Under the pieces are notes generated by a model, which saw only the letters and a list, made by a program, of their open reading frames with translations, did no database searches and had not been told where the DNA came from. This document shows positions 10,989 to 21,440 of a stretch of DNA of 64,000 nt, piece after piece. How positions within the stretch are numbered: the stretch's first letter is position 1; every line of letters starts with the position of its first letter. The stretch lies in the NCBI GenBank assembly GCA_014529385.2, contig CM043958.1, positions 79,789,025 through 79,853,024 of the forward strand, read 5' to 3'. The position numbers were made by a program, and so were the translations under genes. This stretch comes from Adiantum capillus-veneris. Taxonomy: Eukaryota; Streptophyta; Polypodiopsida; Polypodiales; Pteridaceae.

Positions 10989-11319
10989 AAATTATATTCT
11001 TTAATGTTGGATTTCAATTCAGTTATCTCATTTGATCTGGTGTTTGAGTTCAACCCAGTTGATATGGCCACTCTTATGAGTTTGTGTGGACTTTTATGAG
11101 ACTTTTTTTGTGTGGCAACACCCACAATATGTGGGTGAGTAAGTTAAATCCAAAAAATGTACATCAAGACCGTGCTCAAAAGCGCCACGGACACCATACA
11201 TAACTTAGGAGAGACATAATAAACCCCATGCAAAATCTTTTACAAGAGATTCTCTCTTTTTTATTCCAAACTCACAATAGTGAGTATATTTATATAGTAA
11301 ACGAAAACAAAAAGTTCCA

Positions 11320-12412
11320 CCCAAGCCATGGATTCTAACAACCACCAAACCAAAGAATCACCTCATACATCGGTTGGCAAAGGGAGCCACCCTTAGACCA
11401 TAGACAACATCGGGACACATAGCTTGACTTGGGGTTTCCACCAAGGAGGAAGTCCTGCCCCCACAACCCACCTCTCGCCAACCAAGGAGGAAGTCCTGCC
11501 ACAACCCACCTCTCGACCACCAAGCTTGGGCAAGGAGAGTTGGAATAACCATATTTTCTTCGGCTTTTGCTTAAGCAATCTAATGAGTGTTTGTCTTCTT
11601 ACCGTTGACGAGCCCTTGACCTTCAATAGATGGTTGACAATGTCCATTTGTATGCCGTGAGTTTGACTAGATACACTTGATAATCGTCTCAGTGACAAGG
11701 TTATCCACCATCGGCTGTGGTTTATGCTGCTTCTCCTTAGTCTGATTCTCAATGCTTACCTCACCAAAGGGAGCGACTGGTGCTACTGATTCCTCCTGCA
11801 TCTCCACTATCGGGTAGTCCTTCTCTTCAGCCACCTCCCCACTTAACTCAACTGCTTCACTAGTCTTATCAACATCCGTCGAAGGCTTGATCTCTCTAGT
11901 GACCCGCCTCCAAGTTGTCTTGATCCTCTAAATCCCTAGGGGCAACAACTACCTCTGAACAATCCTTGACATAGTGTCCAATTTTGTAGCACTTATAGCA
12001 AGAATTTGGGAACGATGCAAATGCTAATTCTTGTCGATATGCGCCAAAATTGCCCATGTTCAAATCCAAATATTTAGGGATGGGTTTGCTCATATTCCAC
12101 ATTATGCACACCTTTATGTCTAGGCCGGACATTACTCGTTGCAATTTTGGAATGAACAACAACCTTCCTAGAAAGGCATCTATGGATTCCACATGGTCCT
12201 AAAGCCACATAAAAAAACCCTTGAAAGTGACCACACCGGGCAAGCAATAGTCCATAAATTCCTCATTTGGACAGAACTGTGGCATCAATGGCATAGCATA
12301 CACAAAATGAGAATCCCCATTTGCCTCCCCTCATCACCAACTCTTGCACAACTTGCTCAAAAGCACATCTTGCAACATAAAATCCATTTTCAGCTGCCGT
12401 GAACTAGCAAAT
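11320..12412 (-). pseudogene. CCHC zinc-knuckle protein relic (copy 1)
   Basis: The best piece is the open frame 11896-12192 (98 codons, minus). It reads MSKPIPKYLDLNMGNFGAY followed by SFPNSCYKCYKIGHYVKDC, a perfect CX2CX4HX4C knuckle. Upstream (12193-12412) the same strand encodes FEQVVQELVMRGGKWGFSF with two stops. The arrangement, a small N-terminal domain followed by one knuckle, resembles DUF4283/zf-CCHC_4 proteins, which are common as ORF1 of plant LINEs or as domesticated relatives. The relic is interrupted at 12412 by the 3' LTR of copia copy C2. Family assignment is inference; the knuckle is plain. Confidence 0.6.
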
Positions 12413-12875
12413 TGTTGGAAATAGGGTTGTAGGGAAATGTGCACAACTTAGAGAAGATCTAGGAAGCTCAAGGCACTCAATAGAGATTACTTAGTGTCAA
12501 TGGAAAGATAAGATAGCCCTAGAGTGATGGGAGTATATACAATGCACCTAGGAAAAAACCTCCTTGTGAGGGAAAAAATCCCCCAACGATCACTACCATA
12601 TGTACTTGGGGGGGGGGGGGTCACTATGTATAAATTATGTATATCATATGCGTTCAAGGACTATTTTTAAAAATACCTTATCTATGAATTTTTGACAATT
12701 AAAATATACCCTTTTTCTATTCATTTTGTGAATTTTGTTCCCAATTCCATTTGATGATACCCTTCTGTATGCAAAAATGTGAGAAAAATTTATAGTTAAT
12801 AACTCCTTCTACTGCACTCATGTGATTGTCAAATAATTATTAAGTGACCCCCGTGAGAACATGTATATGGTAACA
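12413..12875 (-). repeat. 3' LTR of copia copy C2, split by a MITE
   Basis: Read on the minus strand it starts tgttaccatatacatg at 12875 and ends ccaaca at 12413, the same termini as the intact LTRs at 56660 and 61610. Shared internal blocks include tgcattgtatata, cccatcactctagggctat and gtgccttgagcttcc. A 253-bp element (12606-12858) interrupts it. Without the insert and its duplicated target it is about 200 bp. Confidence 0.85.
12606..12858. mobile_element. MITE copy 1 (8-bp target duplication, inside C2 LTR)
   Basis: This 253-bp AT-rich segment is non-coding. Its ends are inverted: a G-run followed by tcactatgtataaatta on the left and aataattattaagtgaccccc on the right. It is flanked by atatgtac (12598-12605) and acatgtat (12859-12866), an 8-bp duplication with two transitions. 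Removing it rejoins the copia LTR. A related copy lies at 45298-45542. The 8-bp duplication favours a hAT-type non-autonomous element, but the termini are too decayed to be sure. The 13-G run at 12608 is odd. Confidence 0.7.
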
Positions 12876-14150
12876 AATTCCCTTAGGAGTGATGCAGTGA
12901 ATGAGAGATGGCACATAGAGTATAGGGAAGTGCCATGTCCTGTGAGGACATGATCAGTCCACAAAGGGGGGAGTAAGCCCAAAGCTTTGTGGAAAGCTTC
13001 AAACTTCTCACGAGACAATGCCTTTGTGAAAATATCTACAAGGTTGTCCTGTGTTGACATGCAATCCAAGCTGATCTCTCTTGCTAAGAGCCTCTACCTT
13101 ACATAGCAGTAATGTACCTCAATGTGCTTTGTGTGAGCATGAAAATTTGGGTTCCTCGCAACTACCAATGCGATCTGACTATCAATGTATATATTTTTGG
13201 TAGTGTCTTGTCCAATACCCAAATTATCCATAAGGTTTCTAAGCCATACATACTCAACCATAGCTATGAAGACTGCCCTGTACTCAACCTCACAATTGGA
13301 AGTGGATACAGTAGGCTGCTTCTTGCTCAACCATAATTTGCATGAACTATCAAGCATGAAACAAAAACTACTTGTGGACACTTGCATGTCAAAATAACTA
13401 TCCCAATCTGAGTGCAAAAAAAACATTTAAATGTGGTGGCAAGGATCTCTTCTTAGGATAAATCAAGCCAAAATATAAAGTACCACTCAAGTAGCAAAAA
13501 ATACTCTTGATAGTCTGCCAATGCTTAGACCCTGGGCTATGCATAAATATGCTGACCTATGAGACTGTAAATTGAATATCCGACCTTGTGTTGCATTCAT
13601 AAATGAGGCATCCAAAGAGTGACATTGGCAGGATCACCAGAATCATGAAGACTCAATTTCAAACCTGTTTCCATGGGAGTGGAAATAGGTTTGCAATCCT
13701 CAAGTCCAAACTTACATAGCAATGTTTGTATGTAACTTGTCTGACACAAGGCAATGCCACCATCACACTGCTTAAACTATCTACCCAAGTTATGATGCAA
13801 CAACCCCAAATATTTAATCTTGAAAGTAGCATTCAAATTAGCCTTAAATTCAGAAATATGTCTCTCATTTGTTCCATTGATCAACAAATCATCTACATAG
13901 AGAATGACAATGAGAAGTACATCACCCTCACGCTTTACATACAATGTGATTTCTATTGGACTGTTACAAAAGCCTCCTTTGACCAAATGATTATTTGCTT
14001 TCTCATACCAATCACAAAGAGATTGCTTCAACCCATACAAAGATTTTTTACATTTGCACACTTTATCCTCTTGTCCTTTCTTGACAAAACTATGAGGCTG
14101 TGTTACATAAACCTGTCACCATTCAAGAAATCAATAACAATGTTTGGCTA
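12876..14150 (-). pseudogene. pol: copia C2 RT (C-terminal part) and RNase H
   Basis: The minus strand reads from 14150 down. First comes the RT part KCKKSLYGLKQ, with an intact YVDD box in ILYVDDLLINGT and FKIKYLGLLHH (13777-14061). RNase H follows at 13094-13426 with STSSFCFMLDSSCKLWLSKKQP, SNCEVEYRA and IYIDSQIALVVARNP. The tail at 12960-13069 reads STQDNLVDIFTKALSREK and LGLLPPLW. Stops and shifts separate the parts. The N-terminal half of RT is displaced to 19535 by insertion of C1. RNase H would remove the RNA strand during replication. It is a decayed copy. Confidence 0.88.
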
Positions 14151-14362
14151 TGTTACCATATACATGTGGTAGTGATGTGTGTGAGCACACTTAGGACCGG
14201 CGGGGCAATTTTTCCCTCCCCATGCATTGTATATATGCCCATCACTCTAGGGCTATCTAATCTTTCCATTACACACTAAGTAATAAACTCTCTATCGTGT
14301 GCCTTGATCTTCCTTCATCTTTTCTAAGCTATGTGTGTTTCCCTGCAACCCTAATTCCAAAA
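14151..14362 (+). repeat. 5' LTR of C1
   Basis: It starts tgttaccatatacatgtgg and ends ccaaaa just before the primer site. It aligns throughout with the 227-bp LTR of C3, with a small deletion after ccctcc. A TATATA block at about 14231 matches that of C3. Confidence 0.9.
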
Positions 14363-14364
14363 AT

Positions 14365-14380
14365 TGGTATCAAAGCAGGT
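14365..14380 (+). other. primer binding site of C1
   Basis: tggtatcaaagcaggt lies two bases after the LTR. It is the plant initiator-Met tRNA site with one change (g to a) relative to C3. Confidence 0.88.
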
Positions 14381-14721
14381 TGTGTCCTCTCAGGCTTAGT
14401 CGCCAGTAGCTCCATCACACACCTGCTCATTTTCTCTAATTTATGTGAGCTTTGGCGAGTGTCATCAGGTCGATTAAATTTTTGGGTATGCTCATAGAGC
14501 TTGGTATGCTCACATTTATTATTCAAGATCATTTCGGCCTCCGTTTCCACTATATGGTATTACACAAGTTATTTATTCATTTTGTGCAAATTTTTTGTCG
14601 ATGCCATTTCCTGCATAATGGTCCCTTACAATCTTCTACAGTTTATGCTATATAGCACATGTTGTTCCCGCTTTGTCTCTCCTCTCTCTAGGAAGTTTTC
14701 ACATCAAGTGCACCATTTTCC

Positions 14722-15645
14722 TTGGTTGACAACAACACAGATGTGTTCAAGATGTTTGCTGTTGAGGATGAATTGGATGGGGACAATTACCCTATGTGGG
14801 CTTATATGATGCAGCATGTTCTTGTGTCAAAGGGAGTTTGGAATATTGTGTGGGGCATTGATGTACATCATGATTCTGAGGATGTAGGCGATGTTGAGGA
14901 TGTTGCAGGTTTTGGTGGCAAGATTGTTGTTGCCATAGCTATTTTTCCTATGGCTGAGAAAGCTCATTGGGATGTAAAAGATGCACATGATCATGCATTG
15001 ATTTTGTTGTTTGTGAAGCGCACTATTACTCCTCGTATTTGTTTAGTTAAATCTGCAAAACAGGCTTGAGATATTTTGGCTGGTGTTTATGCAAGTCGCA
15101 ATGAGGCTAATATTGCATTGTTGTGCAAAGAGCTGGAGTCAAAGATTATGCATGAGGAAGATGATATGGACACTTTCCTTGCTAGTGTCAAGGATATCAA
15201 TGAGAAACATATTTCTGCAAGAAAAGGAATTTTTGATAGTTCCCTTGTGCAGACTGCTCTTGATGCTTTGCCAGATTCTTATCAGACTTTTGCTAGTACT
15301 TGGAGACTTGTGACCCAAGGAAATCTTGAAGTTGTCAAGTCTGATGCATTATGCACATTGTTGATGCAAGAGTCACTTTCCAGAAAAAGCAGGGCTAAAC
15401 AATGTGCAGTTGAACACGCCTTTATTGCTGCTCAAACAAAAGGTGGTAACAATAATGCAGCCACTTCTCATGTTTCTTCTACGAGTGGTAAATCACATGT
15501 TCCTAATGCTTTTGCTGGCAAAAATTCTTCTTGGAATTTTGGTCATAAGGGCAAAAATAAGATGCATTGCCATTATTGTAAATCTAATGATCACTTGATC
15601 AAGAAATGTCCAATATTGAAGGCAAAAGAGCCTAAGAAGAAATAG
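14722..15645 (+). pseudogene. gag: copia Gag of C1, broken
   Basis: It aligns residue by residue with the Gag of C3 (57249-58295). The initiator ATG of C3 is TTG here (14722). A stop at about 15067 splits the frame; it resumes at 15076 as MAGVYASRNEAN. The C-terminal CCHC knuckle is intact: HCHYCKSNDHLIKKCP. The N-terminal motif DGDNYPMWAYMMQHVL is that of UBN2-type copia Gag. Gag would form the particle and bind RNA. The lost start and internal stop make it inactive. Confidence 0.88.
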
Positions 15646-16900
15646 GTTGGATCAATTACAAGGTCCAATACAAGTGTAGCTATTGTAGAGTCTTCTATAA
15701 AAGGAAATTGTGATGTTGATGTAGATGCAAAGTGGGATTTTAGAGCAGAGTGTACTTATGATCCTGATGTCCATGATGCATGCCTGATAGTTGTTGCACA
15801 TTCACACGTGTGGTATTTTGACAGTGATGCTACAAAGCACACTACCTCACATCGTATTTTGTTTACCTCGCTTGAGTCAATCCCTCATGGGAATACTGCC
15901 ATGTGTGCCAACAATGCCTCTTATACGGTTTAAGGAGTTGGAAAGATTGCTTACTATTGCAAATGGCAATTCTTTCACGCTTCTTGATGCATTGTATGTG
16001 CCTGGGATCAAGGAGAATCTTTTGTCTCTATCTGCACTTGCTAGACTTGAACTTGTAGTCAAATTTGTGGATGACATATGTACAGTACATGATCCTAGTT
16101 TTGGTGATGAAATTGTTGCATCTGGTATTTTAAGCCGTGGGATGTATAATCGCACTTTGTATGAGAAGTGTGGGAAAAATTTTGCAAATGCAGTTGTGGA
16201 CTCTAAGATTATTTCACATGCAAAACTTTGGCATGCATGTTTTGGGCATCTGAATTTTGCCAGTTTTCTACATTTGCAAAAATCTGATATGGTTGGTTCT
16301 TGTCACCTCTTGAAGAACTCATTAAACATGTTTGTGAAGGTTGTATTTGGGTAAGTTTCAACGTTCGAAGTTTCAAAAGGATGGTTCATTAGGGCCACAT
16401 GTAGTTTGCAGCTTCTACATAGTGATGTTTATGGGCCCATGCAAATGTTGTCCTTGGGAAATTACCTTTACTTTGTGGCTTTTATTGATGATCACTCTAG
16501 GCATGCATGGGTGTATCTGCTTAAAGCAAAATTCAAAGTGTTTATGTGCTTCAAACAATTTTTGGATATGGCTGAAAATGTATCGAAACGTAGTATGAGC
16601 ACCCTCCGTTCAGATCGAGGGGGGGAGTATATGTCTCATGAATTCGATGCATTTTTCGCTAGTCGTGGGATAAAACACCAAATGTACAATGTCGCATACG
16701 CCTCATCAAAATGGGGTTGCTGGGAGGAAAAATAGGCCAGTTATAGAAACGGCACAATGTATGGTCAAAAGTCAAGCTTTGCAGCATTTGTTTTGGCTTG
16801 AGTCCATCATGTGTGCCACTTATGTACTTAACAAGTGTCCTACAAAAGCTTTGTAGTCTATGACTCCTTATGAAGCATGACATGATAGAAAGCCTTCCAT
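15646..16900 (+). pseudogene. pol: copia protease and integrase of C1, broken
   Basis: The protease site reads DSDATKH at about 15821 instead of DSGATKH, so the active-site Gly is lost. The GAG-pre-integrase block follows with WHACFGHLNFASF. The integrase core includes LLHSDVYGPMQ, FIDDHSRHAWVY and SDRGGEYMSHEFD. The region after NVAYASSKWG should hold the catalytic Glu but is shifted and stopped at about 16734. This part would mature and insert the element; here it cannot. Confidence 0.85.
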
Positions 16901-16907
16901 TGAGCAT

Positions 16908-19230
16908 TTGTGCATTTTTTGTTGTTTGGCTTACGCTTTGGTGCCACAAATAAAACGTAGATTGGATGATAAGGATGTCAAATGCATTTTTGTTTGCTAT
17001 AGTGCTAAAAGCAAAGGTTATAGGTTGTATCATCTACAAACAAAGTGTATCTTGGTCTCATGGGATGGTGTGTTTGTGGAAGAATCTGTTCAGCCCTTGC
17101 TATCATGTACTAGAGATAGTAATGTAAGCTCACGGGACATTTATGACACTTTGTTGCTTATTTTCAATGGTGGAAGTTTGAATGTAAACTCCAATGAGGC
17201 AAATGTACCATCTATGGGGGTTTCTGAAAATGTTATAGATCAGCCTATTGATGATGCAAATGTACAGGATGTACTTGATGAGGAAGGTTTGAGAATGAGC
17301 ATGCTAGGGGTATGCCAAAATAGCTAGTATATTTTGTGTGGCAGTAATTGGATGCAACTATGTCTAGTCATACTCGTTCAGGTTCTTGCTATGCATCTTA
17401 TGCATTAGTTTGTTATGCTTTGGCTATGTCTAGCTTATGTGATGTTGAGGAACCTCTATTTTTTGATGAAGCACAAAATTCAAAAAATTGGATGGCTACC
17501 ATGCAATCAAAATATGATGCACTTATAGAAAATGACACATGGACTTTATGTGATTTTCCTGCTGGAAAAAAGGCCATTGGTATGAACTGGATTTACAACA
17601 AGTTAAAACGCAAGCCTGATGGTGAGATTGATCGCTATAAGGCTCAACATATTGCAAAGGGCTATGCACATCAAAAAGGTATAGATTATGAAGAGACTTG
17701 TCCTCCCACTTATCGTGTGACTTTTGTGAATTTTCTGTGTGCATTGGCAACCCATTTTGGTTGGGATGTCATCCATCAGACATTGTTACTAGTAAGCTTT
17801 CTTGAATGGTCACATATTGAGGAAGTCAATGTAATGCAACCTCACGATTTTGTCAAGAAAGGGCAAGAGGATAAATTGTGCAAATATAAGAAAGCTTTGG
17901 TTGGGTTGAAGAAATCTCCACATACTTGGTATGAGAAAGTTGATACTCATTTGGTCAAACGAGCTTTTGTGACAGTCCAATAGAAAGCACAATGTATGTA
18001 AAGTGTGAGGGTGATGTACTTTTCATTGGCGTTCTCTATGTGGCTGATTTGTTGATCATTGGACCAAATGAGAGACATATTTTTGAATTTAAGGTTGATT
18101 TGAATGCTACTTTCAAGATGAAATATTTGGGGATGTTGCATCATTACTTGGGCATACAGTTTAAAGCAATGTGATGGTGGTATTGCCTTGTGTCAAAGAA
18201 GTTACATAGAGACATTTCTATGTACGTTTGGACTTGAGGATTGCAAACCTATTGCCACTCCCATGGAAACATGTTTGAAATTGAGTCTTCATTATTCTGG
18301 TGATCCTGCCGATGTCACTATTTACCAAACTGCTATTGGATGGATCACTTATGTATGCAGCACGAGGTCGGATATTAAGTTTGCAGTCTCACAAGTTAGC
18401 AGATTTATGCATAGCCCAGGGTCTAATCATTGACAGGTTGTCAAGTGGATCTTTCACTACTTGAGTGGGAATTTACATTTTGGGTTGTTTAATCCCAAGG
18501 GGGGGTTATTGCCTCCAGATTTACATGCTTTTTTGGACTCAAATTGGACTGATTGTTTTGACATCCACTCGCGAGCGTTTTTTTGTTTCATTCTCGACTA
18601 TTCATGCATATCATGGTTGATCAAGAAGCAACCTACTGTGGCCACTTATAGTTGTGAGGTTGAGTATAAGGAAGTATTCACAAAACTACGATTGAGTATG
18701 TATGGCTCAAATGCCTTATGGATGATTTGGGTGTTGGACAAGAAACTGCCAACACTATCTACACATTGCCACAAGATTTACATCCTTTTTTGGACTTAGA
18801 TTGGGCTCGTTGTTTTGACATGGCAGTGTCCATGAGTGGTTTTTGTTTCATGCTTTGGTAGTTCATGAATATCATGGTTGAGAAAGAAGCAACCTACTGC
18901 GGACACTTCCAATTGTGAGGAAGAGTATATGGAAGTCTTCACAGCTACAATTGAATGTGTATGTCTCAAACGCCATATGGTTGATTTGGGTGTTGGACAA
19001 GACACTGCCAACACTATCTACACTGAGAGTCAGAGTGCATTGGAAGTTGTGAGGAATCCAGTTTTTCATGCTCTCACAAGCACATTGAGGTGCATTACCA
19101 CTATGTCAGGGAGAGGCTCTCAGTAGGAGATATCAGCTTGGCTTATGTGCCAACACAAGACAACCTTGCAGATCTTTTGACAAAGGCATTTTCTTGTGAG
19201 AAGTTCAAAGCTTTGGGCTTACTCCCCTTT
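16908..19230 (+). pseudogene. pol: copia RT and RNase H of C1, broken
   Basis: Segments in order: integrase tail (16908-17327), RT fingers with KRKPDGEIDRYKAQHIAKGY (17348-17983), palm with YVADLLIIG at about 18039 (the YVDD box has lost its first Asp), then RNase H. The motif A region around 17770 is scrambled (HQTLLLVSFLEWS). RNase H is present twice in part because of a 256-bp tandem duplication. The catalytic losses make it dead. Confidence 0.85.
18516..19028 (+). repeat. 256-bp tandem duplication within C1 RNase H
   Basis: Block 18518-18771 (from agatttacatgctttttt to aacactatctacac) repeats at 18774-19028 with an offset of 256-259 bp. Both units encode the DLHxF-DSDW...KKQPT...EEY order. 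C3 has only one unit (about 61065-61320). The units have since diverged, so the duplication is not recent. Confidence 0.85.
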
Positions 19231-19318
19231 ATGGATTGACCATGTCCTCGTAGGGCATGGAACTTCCCTATACTCTATGTGCCAGCTCTCGTTCACAGCA
19301 TCACTCCCAAGGGGGATT

Positions 19319-19529
19319 TTCTACCATATACATGTGGTAGTGATGGACTGCCATGGCATTTTTTTCCTCCTAGGAGGTTTCTTCCCCCGTGCATTGTATA
19401 TACATCCATCACTCTAGGGCTATCTAATCTTTCCATTGCACACTAAGTAATACACTCTTTGTTGTGTGCCTTGAGCTTCCTTCGTCTGCTCTAAACTGTG
19501 TGTTTTTCCTTGCAACCCTAATTCCAATA
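19319..19529 (+). repeat. 3' LTR of C1
   Basis: It starts ttctaccatatacatgtgg (decayed tgttacc) after the tract gggggatt and ends ccaata. It aligns with the C3 LTR but has lost the gaacacactagga block. It differs at many places from the 5' LTR at 14151, which shows age. Confidence 0.87.
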
Positions 19530-19534
19530 GACTG

Positions 19535-21440
19535 ATGTACATCCCAACCAAAATGAGCTGCCAATGCACATAGAAAATACACAGTAGTAATTTGACAAGT
19601 GAAAGAATTTGTTTTTCATAATCTCTGCCTTTTTTCTGTGCATAACCCTTTGTAACAAGTCGAGCCTTATAGCAATCAATCTCACCATCCGACATTTTCT
19701 ATAAGTGCATCATATTTTGATTGCATAGAAGCCATCCAATTTTCATAATTTTGTGCTTCTGATCAAAAGACAGAGGTTCCTCGATATCACATAAGCTAGA
19801 CACAGTCAAAGAATAACAATGTGATGCATAAGATGCATGGTGAGAACCTGAACGAGTACGACTACACAAAGGTGCATCCAATTTACTGTCAGGAAAAGTA
19901 TGCACCGACCAATTTGTCATACCTCTATCACGCTCATTCTCAGCCCTTTACTCATCAACTACATCATGTACATCTGCATCAGTAATAGGCTAATGTGTAA
20001 CATTGTCAAAAACCTCCATAGGATGTATATTTTCCTCATTGAAATTTACATTCAAATGTCCACCACTAAAAAGAGGCAACAAACTGTCATAAATGTCCAG
20101 TGAGCTTACATTATTGTCTCTAGTACATGACAGCAAAGGCTACACAGAATCTTCCACAAACACATCATGAAACCAAGATATTCTTTGTTTGTGGATGGTA
20201 CAACCTGTAACCTTTGTTTTTAGCACTATAACCAACGAATACATTTGACAGCCTTATCATCCAATCGTTTGCGCTGTGTTTGTGGCATCAAAGCATAAGC
20301 CAAACAACAAAAAACACTCATGTGCTAAATAGAAGTCTTTATATCATGCCATGCTTTTTATAGAGTCATAGACTGCAAAGCTTTCATAGGACACTAGTTA
20401 AGTTCACAAGTGGCACACATGATAGCCTCAAGCCAAACAAATGCGGCAAAGGTTGACTTTTGACCATACACCATGTCATTTTCACAAGTTATCTGTTTTT
20501 CCTCTCATCAACACCATTTTGTTGAGGCATACATGGCACTTTACATTGGTGTTTTATCCCACGACTAGCCAAAAAATGCATTAAATTCATGAGATATATA
20601 CTCCCCCCCTCACACTGGAGAGAGGGTATCCGTAGTACATTTCGAGACATTTTCAACCATAGCCAAAAACTGCTTGAAGAACATAAACACTTTGGACTTC
20701 ACTTTAAGTTAATACACCCATGCATGCTTGGTGTAATCATTGATCAAATTCACGAAGAAAGGTAATTGCCCAAGGACGAAGCTTGCATGGGCCCACAAAC
20801 ATCACTATGCACAAGTTACAACATGTATGTGGCCCTAACTGAACCATCCTTTAGAAACTTTGAACGCTACATATTACCCAAATTATAGCCTTCACAAACA
20901 TGTTTGATAGGTGCTTCAAGAGGCGACAAAGAACCAACCATATCAGGTTTGTGCAAAGACAGCAAATTGGCAAAATTCAGATGCCCAAAACATACATGCC
21001 AAAGTTTTGCATTTGAAATAGCCTTTAAATCCACAACAACATTTGCAAAATTCTATCCACACTTGTCGTACAAAGTGAGATTATACAGCCCACAACATAA
21101 AATGCTAGATGCAACAATTTTATCACCGAAACTGAGATCATGTACTGTTCATCTATCATCCACAAATTTGACTACAAGTCCAAGTCTACCAAGTGCAGAT
21201 ATGGACAAAAGATTTTTCTTGATCCCAAGTACATACAGTGCATCAGCAAGTGTGAAACAACTGCCATTTTGAGCGGTAAGCACAATCTTTCCAACTCCCT
21301 TAACTAGATAAGAGGAATTTTTTACACGAGTGACTGTATTCTCGTGAGGGACATCCTCGAGAGAGGTAACGTCACAATGAGACGTGATGTGCTTTGTAGC
21401 ACCACTGTCAAAGTACCACACATGAGCATCTGCAACAACT
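19535..21440 (-). pseudogene. pol: copia C2 protease, integrase and RT N-terminal part
   Basis: On the minus strand from 21440 down: protease with intact HVWYFDSGATKHITSH (about 21400) and DALYVLGIKKNLLS; pre-integrase and integrase remnants at 20400-21100 with many shifts; then RT N-terminus at 19535-19920, including SRTRSGSHHASYAS, SDGEIDCYKARLVTKGYAQ and the WDVHQ just before motif A, where C1 interrupts it. Gag and the 5' LTR are missing: homology ends near 21440. The order and strand match 12876-14150, so both pieces are one element. Confidence 0.85.

Larger units (their letters stand above)
14151..19529 (+). mobile_element. Ty1-copia copy C1, nested in C2
   Basis: The element has both LTRs (14151-14362 and 19319-19529), a primer site, gag, protease, integrase, RT and RNase H in copia order. 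All are recognisable but riddled with stops and shifts. It lies in antisense inside copy C2 of the same family, at the codons just before RT motif A. Flanks ggcta (14146-14150) and gactg (19530-19534) look like a 5-bp target duplication decayed by two transitions. It carries a private 256-bp tandem duplication in RNase H. Confidence 0.9.
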
